In this document: positions 27,484 through 35,962 of the stretch, one piece after another
Layout: each line of letters opens with the position of its first letter
Numbering within the stretch: the first letter of the stretch is position 1
DNA from: Bacteroidia bacterium
GTDB taxonomy: Bacteria; Bacteroidota; Bacteroidia; Flavobacteriales_D; Sanyastnellaceae
Reading direction: 5' to 3'
Length of the DNA stretch: 64,000 bases
Assembly (NCBI GenBank): GCA_030427925.1
Contig: JAUICJ010000011.1
Location: 24,261-88,260, forward strand
Notes under the pieces: generated by a model
The model's database searches: none
What the model was told of the DNA's origin: nothing
The model's input: the letters and a program-made list of their open reading frames with translations, nothing else
Position numbers and translations under genes: made by a program

Positions 27484-27491
27484 CAAAGATA
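27484..27491 (-). promoter_or_regulatory. -7 promoter box of GH3-udk-arsC-EamA
   Basis: The minus strand reads TATCTTTG, ending 5 nt before the GH3 start codon, so the mRNA would be leaderless or nearly so. It lies back to back with the box at 27514-27521. Confidence 0.65.
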
Positions 27492-27513
27492 GCCGCTCCC
27501 TCGTTGCGCGCCT

Positions 27514-27521
27514 TATCTTCG
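27514..27521 (+). promoter_or_regulatory. -7 promoter box of the redox operon
   Basis: TATCTTCG, 7 nt before the ATG at 27529. Only about 50 bp separate the two divergent start codons, so both promoters share one short region. Confidence 0.6.
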
Positions 27522-27528
27522 CGGGGCC

Positions 27529-29094
27529 ATGTGGATGTCCGCTCTTCTGCACCCCCGACGCCGCCTGACGGCCGCTGCCGTTGAAGTGGCGATCCACCGC
27601 CGCGGCTTACCGGCACCGCTTCCGGGTCAATTCTGCGTCATCGAAGTGACGTTGAACGGGCACACAGAACGCCGTTCCTTTTCCATCGTCGGGGTGGACG
27701 CCGAAGGCCGGTGGCTCCTCGGCATCAAGCAGGCGCGCACGGGCGGCGTTTCGGAGTGGGTGAATCGGCTGACGGAGCCCGCGGAAGTGGCGGTTGCTGG
27801 GCCGTTTGGGGAGTTTGGACCGCTGGAAGCGGAGCGCCACGTGCTCGTGGCCGGGGGGAGCGGCATCACGCCGATTTGGGCGGTGACGCAGGCGTTGTTG
27901 GCGGCGGGCGCTCGGCCGGAATTGTGGTTTGGCAACGACCGCCCGGAGGACGCGATGTACGGGGACGAGATCCGGCAGGCCGCGGCTTCAGGCCAAATCA
28001 CCCTCCACGAAGTCCACGACCGCCGCTTCACCCCCGACCTCACCCCCTCCACCGCCCTCTACGTCTGCGGCCCCCCCGGCCTCCTGTCCGCCTTGCAGCC
28101 GCTCCTCACCGCCCACCCCGCCCACCTCACGGCCCTGGAATCCTACGGCCCGGCCCCGGGCGAAGGCATAGCGGCCCAACTGACCTGGCAGCCCCGCTTC
28201 GGCCGCAGCGCCTCCACCACCGGCCAAACCGGCGCAACCCTGCTCGAAACGGCGACCGAGGCCGGCTGGCCCTGGGACCACGCGTGCGGCGTCGGCGCAT
28301 GCGGCACCTGCCGCGTCGCCCTCCAGTCCGGCGCCGTCGACTGCGCGGGCCAGCGGCACGAAGCCGGCGAGGAAGTCCTCTCCTGCATCGCCCGCCCGCT
28401 CACCCCCCACGTCACCCTCAAGCCCGCGCGGGGCTGGCGACGGCCCGAAGCGGTCGCGGCCGCCCTCGTCCTCGCCGTCCTGTCCATCGGCCTCTGGGCC
28501 GTCCCCCCAGGCATGGGCTTCCGCGCGCAAGGGCCGCTCAACACAGGCCACCAAAGCCTCGCGTGCGGGGACTGCCACCGCGACGCCCCCGGCACGGTCC
28601 GCCAACAACTGAGCCACAACGCCCGGGGCCTCCTCGGCCTCCACGACGCCCCCTGGGTCGACGTCCTCTACGGCCCGGTCGGCAACGCCGCATGCCTCGC
28701 ATGCCATGACCGGCCCAACGACCGCCACCCCACGTCCCGCTTCGAAGAACTCCGCTTCGCCGAACAACGCGCGACCCTCGGTCCGCACGAATGCAACAAC
28801 TGCCACGGCGAGCACCACGGCGAGCGCGTCGCCGCCGTCGAGCCGGGCTTCTGCGTGAACTGCCACAGCGACCTCGAGGTGGAGGATGACCCGATCGATG
28901 TGCCGCATGCGGATTTGGTCTCGGCCGAAAACTGGGCCAGCTGCCTGACCTGCCACGACTTCCACGGAAACCACGAACGCCCGGCGCCCACGCGCATGGC
29001 CGACCGCCTCAGCGAAGCCGCCGTGCGCGCCTACTTCGCCGGCGAGGCCGACCCCTACGGCGACGAAAAACGCTACACCGCCACCCAGCCATGA
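27529..29094 (+). CDS. Fused flavin/2Fe-2S reductase and pentaheme cytochrome c, membrane-spanning
   Basis: A 521-residue fusion. Residues 1-205 form a ferredoxin-reductase module: FAD motif RRSFS (48-52), NAD(P) motif GGSGITP (109-115), and CGPPG (180-184). Residues 215-298 are a plant-type 2Fe-2S ferredoxin with Cys253, 258, 261 and 286. One transmembrane helix lies at about 306-325. Beyond it are five c-type haem motifs: CGDCH (346), CLACH (389), CNNCH (422), CVNCH (442) and CLTCH (472). The reductase would be cytosolic and the cytochrome periplasmic. The fusion order is unusual. It overlaps the next gene by 4 nt and leads a coupled four-gene operon. Confidence 0.88.
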   Translation: MWMSALLHPRRRLTAAAVEVAIHRRGLPAPLPGQFCVIEVTLNGHTERRSFSIVGVDAEGRWLLGIKQARTGGVSEWVNRLTEPAEVAVAGPFGEFGPLEAERHVLVAGGSGITPIWAVTQALLAAGARPELWFGNDRPEDAMYGDEIRQAAASGQITLHEVHDRRFTPDLTPSTALYVCGPPGLLSALQPLLTAHPAHLTALESYGPAPGEGIAAQLTWQPRFGRSASTTGQTGATLLETATEAGWPWDHACGVGACGTCRVALQSGAVDCAGQRHEAGEEVLSCIARPLTPHVTLKPARGWRRPEAVAAALVLAVLSIGLWAVPPGMGFRAQGPLNTGHQSLACGDCHRDAPGTVRQQLSHNARGLLGLHDAPWVDVLYGPVGNAACLACHDRPNDRHPTSRFEELRFAEQRATLGPHECNNCHGEHHGERVAAVEPGFCVNCHSDLEVEDDPIDVPHADLVSAENWASCLTCHDFHGNHERPAPTRMADRLSEAAVRAYFAGEADPYGDEKRYTATQP

Positions 29095-30167
29095 ACTTCC
29101 TCCTCAGCTTCCTCCTCCTCACGGACACGACGTACACCGCGGAATTGCAAGTCCGCCCGCGAACCGAATGGCGCGACGGGTACAAGGTCGTCCAAACGGC
29201 CGCCGATGCTTCCACCCTCGCCACGCAACAGCGGACGCGCATCGGACTGACGGCCTCGTTTCCGCGCTGGGAAGTGAAGGTCGGCTTGCAGGACGTGCGG
29301 ACCTACGGTGCCGACGGGCAGGTCGGGACGTACGAGGCCTGGGGCGCGTGGAAGGTGAGCGACCAAACCCGCATCACCCTCGGCCGCCAAGCCATCCAAT
29401 TCGACGACGAGCGCGTGGTGGGCGCCCTCGACTGGGCCCAAACCGGCCGCTTCCTCGACGGCATCCGGCTCACCCACCGCAGCGGTCTCGGCCTCACGAG
29501 CGCGGTCTACACCCGCGACCCTGCGACGTTGTTGCATCGGTCGATGCTCCACCACGTTTATGAAGGGAGCGGGCACCGGGTGGCGGGCTTGCTGTTCGAC
29601 GAGCGGTCGCCCGTGGAGTCGCGCTTCACGGCGGGCCTGAACTACAAATACCGCAGCGAGTCCGGCTGGTTCGCCGGCTTGGAACTCGACGGGCAGTTCA
29701 CCGATTCGACCTTTGCGAGCTTGTTCGCAGCCGAAGTCGGCCACCAAGGCACGGGGCGCACGACGCTGGGCCTCGACCGGCTGAGCGGCGGCGACGAAAC
29801 GGCGTTCAACCCGATGCTCGGCACGAACCACAAATGGTACGGGTGGATGGACCACTTCTACGTGGGGACGATGGCCGACGGGCTGTTCAATGCGCGGCTC
29901 GCGCACGTCCGGCCGCTGGGAAAGGGCGCCTCCATCGGCATCATCGCGCACCACTTCCGAACCCCCGACGCAGGGCGGTTGTTGGGCAATGAGGTCGACA
30001 CCCACGTGACGTTCAAACCGACGAAGGAAATCAACGCGACCATCGGGTACTCCGCGATGGTGGCGGGCGAGGCCCATGCGGAACGGCAGGGCCGCCCCTT
30101 CGAAGCGGGCGTGCTGCAGCAGTGGGGGTGGATTTCGGTTTCGTTCTTCCCGCAATGGTTACTTTGA
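29091..30167 (+). CDS. Outer-membrane beta-barrel, alginate-export-like porin
   Basis: A 358-residue protein with a short signal-like start (MNFLLSFLLLTDTTYTAE) and alternating strands throughout. The GRQAIQFDDERVVGALDWAQ segment, with GRFLDGIRL after it, and the GTNHKWYGWMDHFY motif match the alginate_export (AlgE-like) barrel family. It ends in an aromatic residue-rich strand (WGWISVSFFPQWLL), typical of barrels. Here it sits inside an electron-transfer operon, ATGA-coupled to the pentaheme reductase, so an outer-membrane sheath for haem proteins or export of a redox substrate is inferred rather than alginate transport. Confidence 0.8.
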   Translation: MNFLLSFLLLTDTTYTAELQVRPRTEWRDGYKVVQTAADASTLATQQRTRIGLTASFPRWEVKVGLQDVRTYGADGQVGTYEAWGAWKVSDQTRITLGRQAIQFDDERVVGALDWAQTGRFLDGIRLTHRSGLGLTSAVYTRDPATLLHRSMLHHVYEGSGHRVAGLLFDERSPVESRFTAGLNYKYRSESGWFAGLELDGQFTDSTFASLFAAEVGHQGTGRTTLGLDRLSGGDETAFNPMLGTNHKWYGWMDHFYVGTMADGLFNARLAHVRPLGKGASIGIIAHHFRTPDAGRLLGNEVDTHVTFKPTKEINATIGYSAMVAGEAHAERQGRPFEAGVLQQWGWISVSFFPQWLL

Positions 30168-30168
30168 T

Positions 30169-30990
30169 ATGAAAGCGATTCGATTTTGGGCGGTCCTTGG
30201 GGTCGCGGGGGCGGCGGTGCTGACCTACTTGTTCGCGACGGCGCCCGCGCCGCTGACTTCGGAGGCTTCGGCGAAGCCCGTCCTTTCGACGGCGGATGCG
30301 TTGACCTTGCTGGCGCACGAAAACGACGTGACGCGCACGCTGTTCACGAAGGCGATCGTGGGGGCGGGCAAGCCGCAGGGCTTGAAGTTTTCGGAGCATT
30401 GGGCGGATCCGGACGTGGTGGCGGGGCCGTTGCCGGCGCTGTTTTTGCGGGGCGTGGCTTCGCATTTGGCCTCGAGCGAAGTGCCCCTCGGGCTGTTCCT
30501 CGGCAGCGACCACCCGATCGAAAGTTCGAACCGGTTCCAGGGGCGGCAAGCGGAGGAATTTCAAGCGATGCGCGCTGAACCGGCGCCGCGCATCTTCACC
30601 GACGCGGCGAGCGGCGACGTCATCGGCATGTTTCCCGACTTCGCGTCGGCGCCGGCGTGCGTGAGCTGCCACAACGAGCACGAGCGGAGCGCGAAGACGG
30701 ACTGGGCACTGAACGACCTGATGGGCGCCACGACGTGGTCCTACCCGAAAGACAGCGTCACGACGGACGAGTTCCTGGCGATGCTGAAGGCGTACCGCGC
30801 GGGCGTGGCGGCGGTTTGGACGGCCTACCTCGCGGAGGTGGACCAAATCCCCGCCGACTCCCGCCCCACCGTCGGCCCCCGCTGGCCCTCGCACGGCTTC
30901 GCCCTCCCGGACCTGGCGACCCTGCAGGACAGCATCGACGAGTTGGCCTCCCCGCGCGTCCTGGACCGCCTCGTAGCCGCAGCCCGATGA
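30169..30990 (+). CDS. Haem-binding Tll0287-like (DUF3365) periplasmic protein
   Basis: A 273-residue protein. The start at 30169 (MKAIRFWAVLGVAGAAVL) opens a hydrophobic anchor or signal segment. The body matches the Tll0287-like/DUF3365 fold, a PAS-like haem c domain, with FPDFASAPACVSCHNEHERS giving one CxxCH haem motif and conserved LGLFLGSDHPIESSNRF before it. Members usually occur as sensor domains; here it is a stand-alone protein with no kinase. It is 1 nt after the porin stop and overlaps the membrane cytochrome by 4 nt, so it probably works as an electron carrier or redox sensor in this system. Confidence 0.82.
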   Translation: MKAIRFWAVLGVAGAAVLTYLFATAPAPLTSEASAKPVLSTADALTLLAHENDVTRTLFTKAIVGAGKPQGLKFSEHWADPDVVAGPLPALFLRGVASHLASSEVPLGLFLGSDHPIESSNRFQGRQAEEFQAMRAEPAPRIFTDAASGDVIGMFPDFASAPACVSCHNEHERSAKTDWALNDLMGATTWSYPKDSVTTDEFLAMLKAYRAGVAAVWTAYLAEVDQIPADSRPTVGPRWPSHGFALPDLATLQDSIDELASPRVLDRLVAAAR

Positions 30991-31430
30991 ACCGCTGGGT
31001 CGCCGTCAGCACCGTGGCGGGCTTCCTCGCCTTGACCGTTGGCTCCCTGACGGGCTGGTCGGGCTTCGCGGGCCAATTCGACCCGACCTACCGCGCCATC
31101 TCGGGACTGACCGTGGCGGGCCTGATCGCGGGCCAGTGGGCGCTCACCTTAGGCCGTACCGTCTTCGAGCGCACAGGCCGTTCCTGGGACCGCTGGGTCC
31201 AGGTCCACCACCTCATCGGCCTCGCTTTGCCGTTGGCCGTTTGGGCGCACAGCCCGCGCTTCGGCTACGGCCTGCTCGCCGCCCTGCCGCTGGCCCTCTT
31301 CGGGTCCGCGTGGTGCGGCACCCGCCTCAGCGCCGGCCAGCAGCGGTGGCTTCCGTGGCACGTCGGCCTCGCCGGCCTCACCGCGGCCATGACGCTCGTG
31401 CACCTGTACATGGTGGTGGCGTACAACTGA
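30987..31430 (+). CDS. Small membrane protein with di-haem b-type cytochrome histidine spacing
   Basis: A 147-residue protein with four or five hydrophobic helices. His74/His75 and His88 lie on one helix (13-14 apart) and His125 and His139 on another (14 apart), the spacing of bis-His haem b ligands in ferric-reductase and cytochrome b561-like proteins. It is too short for a full ferric reductase. Its ATG overlaps the DUF3365 stop. It could pass electrons across the inner membrane between the cytosolic reductase and the periplasmic haems. The haem assignment is inferred from residue spacing; no family name can be given with confidence. Confidence 0.7.
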   Translation: MNRWVAVSTVAGFLALTVGSLTGWSGFAGQFDPTYRAISGLTVAGLIAGQWALTLGRTVFERTGRSWDRWVQVHHLIGLALPLAVWAHSPRFGYGLLAALPLALFGSAWCGTRLSAGQQRWLPWHVGLAGLTAAMTLVHLYMVVAYN

Positions 31431-31462
31431 ACTTGTTCGGGCGCAACGTCGGCTCGCTCAAA

Positions 31463-31544
31463 TTGAAATCCCCACTTTCGGGCGAGTGGTGAACGGATCC
31501 CTGTTCGTTTCGACCCTCCCTCACCGCGAAAGTGGGGATTTCAA
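31463..31544. repeat. Long inverted repeat after the redox operon
   Basis: TTGAAATCCCCACTTTC (31463-31479) is perfectly inverted as GAAAGTGGGGATTTCAA at 31528-31544, separated by 48 nt. It begins about 30 nt after the stop of the last gene of the redox operon. It could form a 17-bp stem, but no T-run follows, so it is not a classical terminator. Confidence 0.8.
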
Positions 31545-31681
31545 TCACAGCGGAACGAATTTTTGCAGCGCGACGGCCAAAAACACGCTTCATCGGGATC
31601 GTCCCTCCCACAACGGCCAAAGCCCTCCGTGCCCCGCTTCCCCGAAAAAGTGGGGATTTCAATCACAGCAGAACGAACTTC
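31529..31681 (+). repeat. Direct-repeat pair of about 35 bp in the same non-coding stretch
   Basis: The segment 31529-31563 recurs at 31647-31681 with only three differences; both contain AAAGTGGGGATTTCAATCAC. The copies are 118 bp apart. The first copy is also the right arm of the inverted repeat, so three copies of the core exist in 220 bp, one reversed. No gene is supported in the 308-bp gap 31431-31738; open frames crossing it look like chance. Confidence 0.8.
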
Positions 31682-31690
31682 TTCAACGCA

Positions 31691-31721
31691 AAAAGGGCGG
31701 CCCACCAAGGACCGCCCTTTT
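31691..31721 (-). terminator. Terminator of the T9SS gene at 31.7-33.8 kb
   Basis: On the minus strand a 10-bp stem AAAAGGGCGG/CCGCCCTTTT with an 11-nt loop lies 18 nt after the stop codon and ends in a T-run. Both arms are perfect. Confidence 0.85.
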
Positions 31722-31738
31722 CCATTTCAAATCGGTGT

Positions 31739-33772
31739 TCAGCGCACCACCATCTTCTTCGTCAAGCGCATGCCATCGGCCACCAAGGTGTAGGTGTAGA
31801 TGCCGGCGTTGAGGACGTCCGTGTCGAGGACCAAGTTGTGCATGCCTGCGGGCAACTGGCCGCGATCAACGGTCTGGACCAAACGACCCTGCAGGTCCCG
31901 AACTTCCAACGCAACCCGACGCGCTTGGAGCATTTCGAACCGGATGGTCGTCGTTCCATTTGCGGGGTTTGGCGTGTTTTGGAACAATTGGATGCCGTTT
32001 GCATTGGCAATCTCGTCGACGCCCACGCGCTCCGACGTGATCAACCGAATGGCCGGGGTCGCCGTTTGGGAAGTGAACCAAACGTAGTCGCCGGATCCCG
32101 CCTGGCTGTATTGGCCCGTCGAGTTGTCCGTGTCGCTGTTCGAATTTCCGAGTACGGTCAGTTCCGCATCGGTCTCGAATTCAACGATGACACTCGCGAA
32201 GTAGAAGTTGCCTTGATCCAATGCGATGGGGTCCTCGAACGACAAGTAAACGAACTCCGAGGTCGCAATGCTCGACGGGGTCCACTCATCGTTGTACAAC
32301 CAGTAAGTGGATTCAAACGGCGAATCCGTCAAGCCCACGGCACCATCCAACGTGTACAAACGCGTCTCGAATTCCAACTCGCCCACACCGCCCGTATTGG
32401 GGCCGAAGCGCACCGTCATGCCGTACGCCGTTGAACCTTCGTTCTGCATGTGGTAGAAGTTTCCGTAGCCCGTGGGCTCGAACAAATCCGAACCATCAAT
32501 GGCGCGCGGACGGAACTCAATGTCCAAGTTGTCCGCGTCGTCGTGGCCATACTCATCGGTCGTGAACGTCACGTCCGTGACGGCCGAGTTGTCATTGGCA
32601 ACTTCGTCCGCCGCCATCGCCATGATGTTCGCTTGGACGGTGTACGTTCCCAGGTCCGTCGGTTCCCAACCCGTCGTGATGTAGACGGTGTCCTGAGGGT
32701 TCGACGGGCAGGTTGCGCCATTGCCGAAGCTCGGCACCGTTCCCAACGTCTCCGTGGTGGAGCTCACAACGTTGCCGTTGGCATCCAAGATGTCCACGAC
32801 AATTTCGACGCCTTCCTGATCCGTGTTGCCGTTGTTGCGGTACAACACGCCCGCCACCAAGCCCCCGTCAGCCGCCAAAATGCGCTGCTCGAAAGGAATG
32901 TGCTTGTACTCGTAAACGTTGAAGACATCACCGGTCGTCAATTGAACGATGGACAGGTCATTCACAACGGGGTTCTCCGAAATGACCACGTCGTCGATGC
33001 CCCAGAAGTAGTGGCTGTAGCCGTCGCCCGTTTCCTCCGGCTGGAGGTAGGAGAAGCGGATTTGCACGTTGCTTTGGCCTGCAGCGGCGCACGAAATGTC
33101 CACGCTCGTGGTGAGCGGGTTCGCCGAAGCCGTGTTGGCCGATTCGATGAACGAACCGTGACCATCAAACGTGATCCAGTTGTTGCCACCGTCGTTGCTG
33201 ACTTCCAAGAAAACTGGAGCAAACGGGTAGCAGCAGTAGCGGAAGTACTGCTCCCACGACACGATGACCGATGCGTTGTTCGTGAAGTCCAATACCGGGC
33301 TGGTGATCCAGCCTTCCGTGTTTTCGACGCCCGAGGAGATCGGCGTGTTGTAGTAGTCGCAATCGAAGATCATCCAACCGTTGGCTCCCGTGGTAGAAGC
33401 CAGCGAATTGATGTTCCCCGAGAATTCACCTGCAGGCGGCTGCACGCCTGAAGCCGTTCCATCAGCCCATTGACCGTTGCCGCTGGCATCAACGTACTGC
33501 CAAATGGAACCGCCTCCGGTGTCTTCCGCCGTCCAAGCCCCGAAGGTGTTGTTTCCTGCGAAACCGTTGGCAAAATCCTCCTGGAACAAAACGGTGCCGC
33601 CCCCACGGGTAGCCATTTCCATGGAAGAAGTGGTCGCTTGACGAACAGTCTGCGTTTCGACAGCGGACAGGGCTTGTGGAGCCTGTGCAAAATCCTGGCG
33701 GTCGTGCAAGCGCTGTGCGCTCAAACTTCCGGCTGCCAAAACACCGCACAAGGCGAGGGTCAAATGCTTCAT
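31739..33772 (-). CDS. Secreted T9SS cargo with choice-of-anchor J-type domain
   Basis: A 677-residue secreted protein. The ATG at 33772 starts the signal peptide MKHLTLALCGVLAAGSLSAQ. After a linker, FQEDFANGF opens a galactose-binding-like domain of the choice-of-anchor J or MAM type, including WGIDDVVIS near residue 240. A CARDB/fibronectin-like middle follows. The end is a type A sorting domain (IQLFQNTPNPANGTTTIRF ... GIYTYTLVADGMRLTKKMVV). Substrate or ligand is unknown. It is closely related in layout to the next gene upstream (33.9-35.9 kb), probably by duplication, and each gene has its own terminator. Confidence 0.85.
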   Translation of the reverse strand: MKHLTLALCGVLAAGSLSAQRLHDRQDFAQAPQALSAVETQTVRQATTSSMEMATRGGGTVLFQEDFANGFAGNNTFGAWTAEDTGGGSIWQYVDASGNGQWADGTASGVQPPAGEFSGNINSLASTTGANGWMIFDCDYYNTPISSGVENTEGWITSPVLDFTNNASVIVSWEQYFRYCCYPFAPVFLEVSNDGGNNWITFDGHGSFIESANTASANPLTTSVDISCAAAGQSNVQIRFSYLQPEETGDGYSHYFWGIDDVVISENPVVNDLSIVQLTTGDVFNVYEYKHIPFEQRILAADGGLVAGVLYRNNGNTDQEGVEIVVDILDANGNVVSSTTETLGTVPSFGNGATCPSNPQDTVYITTGWEPTDLGTYTVQANIMAMAADEVANDNSAVTDVTFTTDEYGHDDADNLDIEFRPRAIDGSDLFEPTGYGNFYHMQNEGSTAYGMTVRFGPNTGGVGELEFETRLYTLDGAVGLTDSPFESTYWLYNDEWTPSSIATSEFVYLSFEDPIALDQGNFYFASVIVEFETDAELTVLGNSNSDTDNSTGQYSQAGSGDYVWFTSQTATPAIRLITSERVGVDEIANANGIQLFQNTPNPANGTTTIRFEMLQARRVALEVRDLQGRLVQTVDRGQLPAGMHNLVLDTDVLNAGIYTYTLVADGMRLTKKMVVR

Positions 33773-33868
33773 TGAAGTAAGATTGGAATGATATGGCGTA
33801 CAAATTACTGCAGCCGCGACAATCCGCCACCGCTTCAACCCAAGGATTTGAACAATTCAGGGCACAAA

Positions 33869-33894
33869 AAAGGGCCGCCCGGAGGCAGCCCTTT
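33869..33894 (-). terminator. Terminator of the T9SS gene at 33.9-35.9 kb
   Basis: On the minus strand AAAGGGCTGCC pairs with GGCGGCCCTTT (one G-U pair) around loop TCCG, followed by more T. It lies 21 nt after the stop codon. Confidence 0.85.
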
Positions 33895-33915
33895 CATCAG
33901 ATTTCGTGATGTCGA

Positions 33916-35901
33916 TTACTGGATCGACATGCGCTTCGTGTCGCGTGCACCGTCCACCGTCAAGGTGTAGGTGTACATGCCCGCGCCCCAGTTGCTGACG
34001 TCGAGCGTCAAGCTGTGGTAGCCGGCGGGCTGCGTGCCGCGGTCTTCGCTGTAGACGAGCTTGCCCGTCAAGTCGCGCACTTCGAACGTGACGTCCGCGT
34101 TGTGCTCGAGGCTGTACTGAACGCGCGCGTTGTCGCTGGCCGGGTTCGGGAAGCTCTGGAACAAACGGAAGTCCAACGCGTCCGTCGTTTCCACAGAAAC
34201 CGTGTTCGTTGCCGTCGGGTCGAGGTTCAAGCGAACCATCGGGACTTCGTTCGTGTAGTACCACGCGTATGCGCCGCCTGAACCGAAGGGACCGTAGACG
34301 AAGGAGGTTTGGTCTTGGGTGTACTTCGACTCCCAGATTTGGACATTCGAACCGCCGTAGTGCTCGAAACCAGCACCGATGAAGTCGCCTGCCGTCACTT
34401 CGTAAGGCTCTTCCAACACGAGGGTGTACCAAACGATGTCGCCCACAGCCTCCGAACCGTCGTTGCTGTAAGAAGCCGCGAGGTCCATTTCAGCCGAGCT
34501 CACGAGGAGGCCGCCGTAAGGATCGGTGTCGAGGAACGCAGCGTCCGTGCCGTCGTACAAGTGCGCAATGACCGGCGTGCCTTCTTCAGAACCCGCAGCA
34601 ATGGCCACGTCGATGGCGTAGATGGTTGCGTCGCCCCAAATGTCGTACGGGTTGCAAGCGACGAAGTCGTCCGCACCGTCCGCAGGGAACAAGCCCGTCA
34701 TGGTTCCGTCGTCCCGTCCGTACTGGAGCGTGGTGACTTCGAAGCTCTGAACGGCCACGTTGTTGCCTTCGTTCTCGTCGGCGCTGTCAGCGGCCAACGT
34801 GTAGGTGATCTCGTAGTTGCCCGGTCCGTCTGCGGGAGTCCACTGCAAGTAGCGCAACGTGTCCGCTCCCTGGTAAGCAATGTTCACCGCGTCCGAAGCG
34901 CCCACGTCCGTGCCGTTCACGGCAATGTTCACGTGCGTACCCGTGGCTTCTTCGTAGCCGGTGTTCACCGCCTTCACCGCGAGGTCGAGGGGGATCAATT
35001 GGCTCTCCGCCCAAGCACCGTTCTCGTAGATGCCCGTGGTTTCGAAGTCCGTGTACGAAACGTAGTTGTCCACGCGAACGTCGTGCGCCGGGGTGTCAAA
35101 CAACTGGATGTCGTCGACCTCCCAGCTGTAGCCCCACGTGCCGACCCAACGGAACCGGATGTAGACCATGCCTTGGTCGCCGGCAGCTTCCGTGATGTCC
35201 AACTCGATGAAGCTCGGGTTGTCGGTTTGGTCAGACGTCGCGTAGCCCGGGAACACTTCCCAACGGCTTTGGACGGGACCGTCGCCGTAATCGACCGTGC
35301 CCGAAGCCTCGTCGGAGGTGGCGATGTCCGGCCAGTTCACGCCGTCGCGGCTGACCTCAACCAAGCACTTCTCGCTGTCGTCCGAAGCGCCGTTGTCCCA
35401 GCAGCGGTAACGCGTTTCGAAGGAGATGGTCACGTATGGGTGGCCCGAGCAGTCGATGGCCTCCGCGTTTTGGAACCACGCGTTCTCGACCCACGCTGCG
35501 CTGTAGTTCGACTCTTGACCGAATTCGTCGGAATCGATGATGAGCCAACCGTTGGCGCTGGTCGTCGAGTTCAAATCGCTCGCCGCGTTGCCGTCACCGC
35601 TTCCACCTGCCCACTGGTTGTAAGGACCGATGGGACCTTCCGTGGTGCACATGAAGTTGATGTCGATGCCCTCCCACGGAGCCCCCGCCACGTCAGAACC
35701 GTTGCCGAAGACCCAGTCTCCGCAGTTGTCCACGTTGCAGTCGTTCGTGTAAATGATTTCGCGATCGCCCGTTGGCTGCGTCGACATCGCGTCCACGCGG
35801 CGTGCTTGGGCGTCTTTTTGGTGAGCCACAGGCAAGAGGCCTTGGGCCGTCACACCCGCTGCCAAGAGCAAGGAGAGTGAAGAGAGGTAGATGTGCTTCA
35901 T
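33916..35901 (-). CDS. Secreted T9SS cargo with choice-of-anchor J-type domain
   Basis: A 661-residue secreted protein. The ATG at 35901 opens the signal peptide MKHIYLSSLSLLLAAGVTAQ; upstream ATGs in frame lack this feature. The N-terminal half has ANGWLIIDSDEFGQ and YSWEVDDIQLFD, as in MAM/choice-of-anchor J jelly-roll domains; the middle is CARDB-like (VDNYVSYTDFETTGIYENG). It ends in a sorting domain (FRLFQSFPNPASDNARVQY ... GMYTYTLTVDGARDTKRMS). The same order of parts as its downstream neighbour points to tandem duplication. A strong promoter with both -33 and -7 elements lies just upstream. Confidence 0.87.
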   Translation of the reverse strand: MKHIYLSSLSLLLAAGVTAQGLLPVAHQKDAQARRVDAMSTQPTGDREIIYTNDCNVDNCGDWVFGNGSDVAGAPWEGIDINFMCTTEGPIGPYNQWAGGSGDGNAASDLNSTTSANGWLIIDSDEFGQESNYSAAWVENAWFQNAEAIDCSGHPYVTISFETRYRCWDNGASDDSEKCLVEVSRDGVNWPDIATSDEASGTVDYGDGPVQSRWEVFPGYATSDQTDNPSFIELDITEAAGDQGMVYIRFRWVGTWGYSWEVDDIQLFDTPAHDVRVDNYVSYTDFETTGIYENGAWAESQLIPLDLAVKAVNTGYEEATGTHVNIAVNGTDVGASDAVNIAYQGADTLRYLQWTPADGPGNYEITYTLAADSADENEGNNVAVQSFEVTTLQYGRDDGTMTGLFPADGADDFVACNPYDIWGDATIYAIDVAIAAGSEEGTPVIAHLYDGTDAAFLDTDPYGGLLVSSAEMDLAASYSNDGSEAVGDIVWYTLVLEEPYEVTAGDFIGAGFEHYGGSNVQIWESKYTQDQTSFVYGPFGSGGAYAWYYTNEVPMVRLNLDPTATNTVSVETTDALDFRLFQSFPNPASDNARVQYSLEHNADVTFEVRDLTGKLVYSEDRGTQPAGYHSLTLDVSNWGAGMYTYTLTVDGARDTKRMSIQ

Positions 35902-35931
35902 GTAAAAGCGTTTGGATGGTTTGTTACGTTG

Positions 35932-35961
35932 CAAATATAGGGGCATGAATTTATTGACAAA
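35932..35961 (-). promoter_or_regulatory. Strong Bacteroidota promoter (-33 and -7 boxes)
   Basis: The minus strand carries TTTG (35961-35958), an 18-nt spacer, and TATATTTG (35939-35932), matching both consensus elements. The start codon follows after 30 nt. The promoter abuts the gcvP stop codon. It is the best-formed promoter in the window and suggests high expression of the secreted protein. Confidence 0.75.
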
Positions 35962-35962
35962 T

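Noticed and set aside
31463..31681. Possible CRISPR array
   Set aside because: Only two direct copies plus one reversed copy, with 118-bp spacing and no cas genes; not an array.
31532..32434. Plus-strand frame across the repeat region and the T9SS gene end
   Set aside because: It encodes repeat-derived and antisense sequence with no domain.
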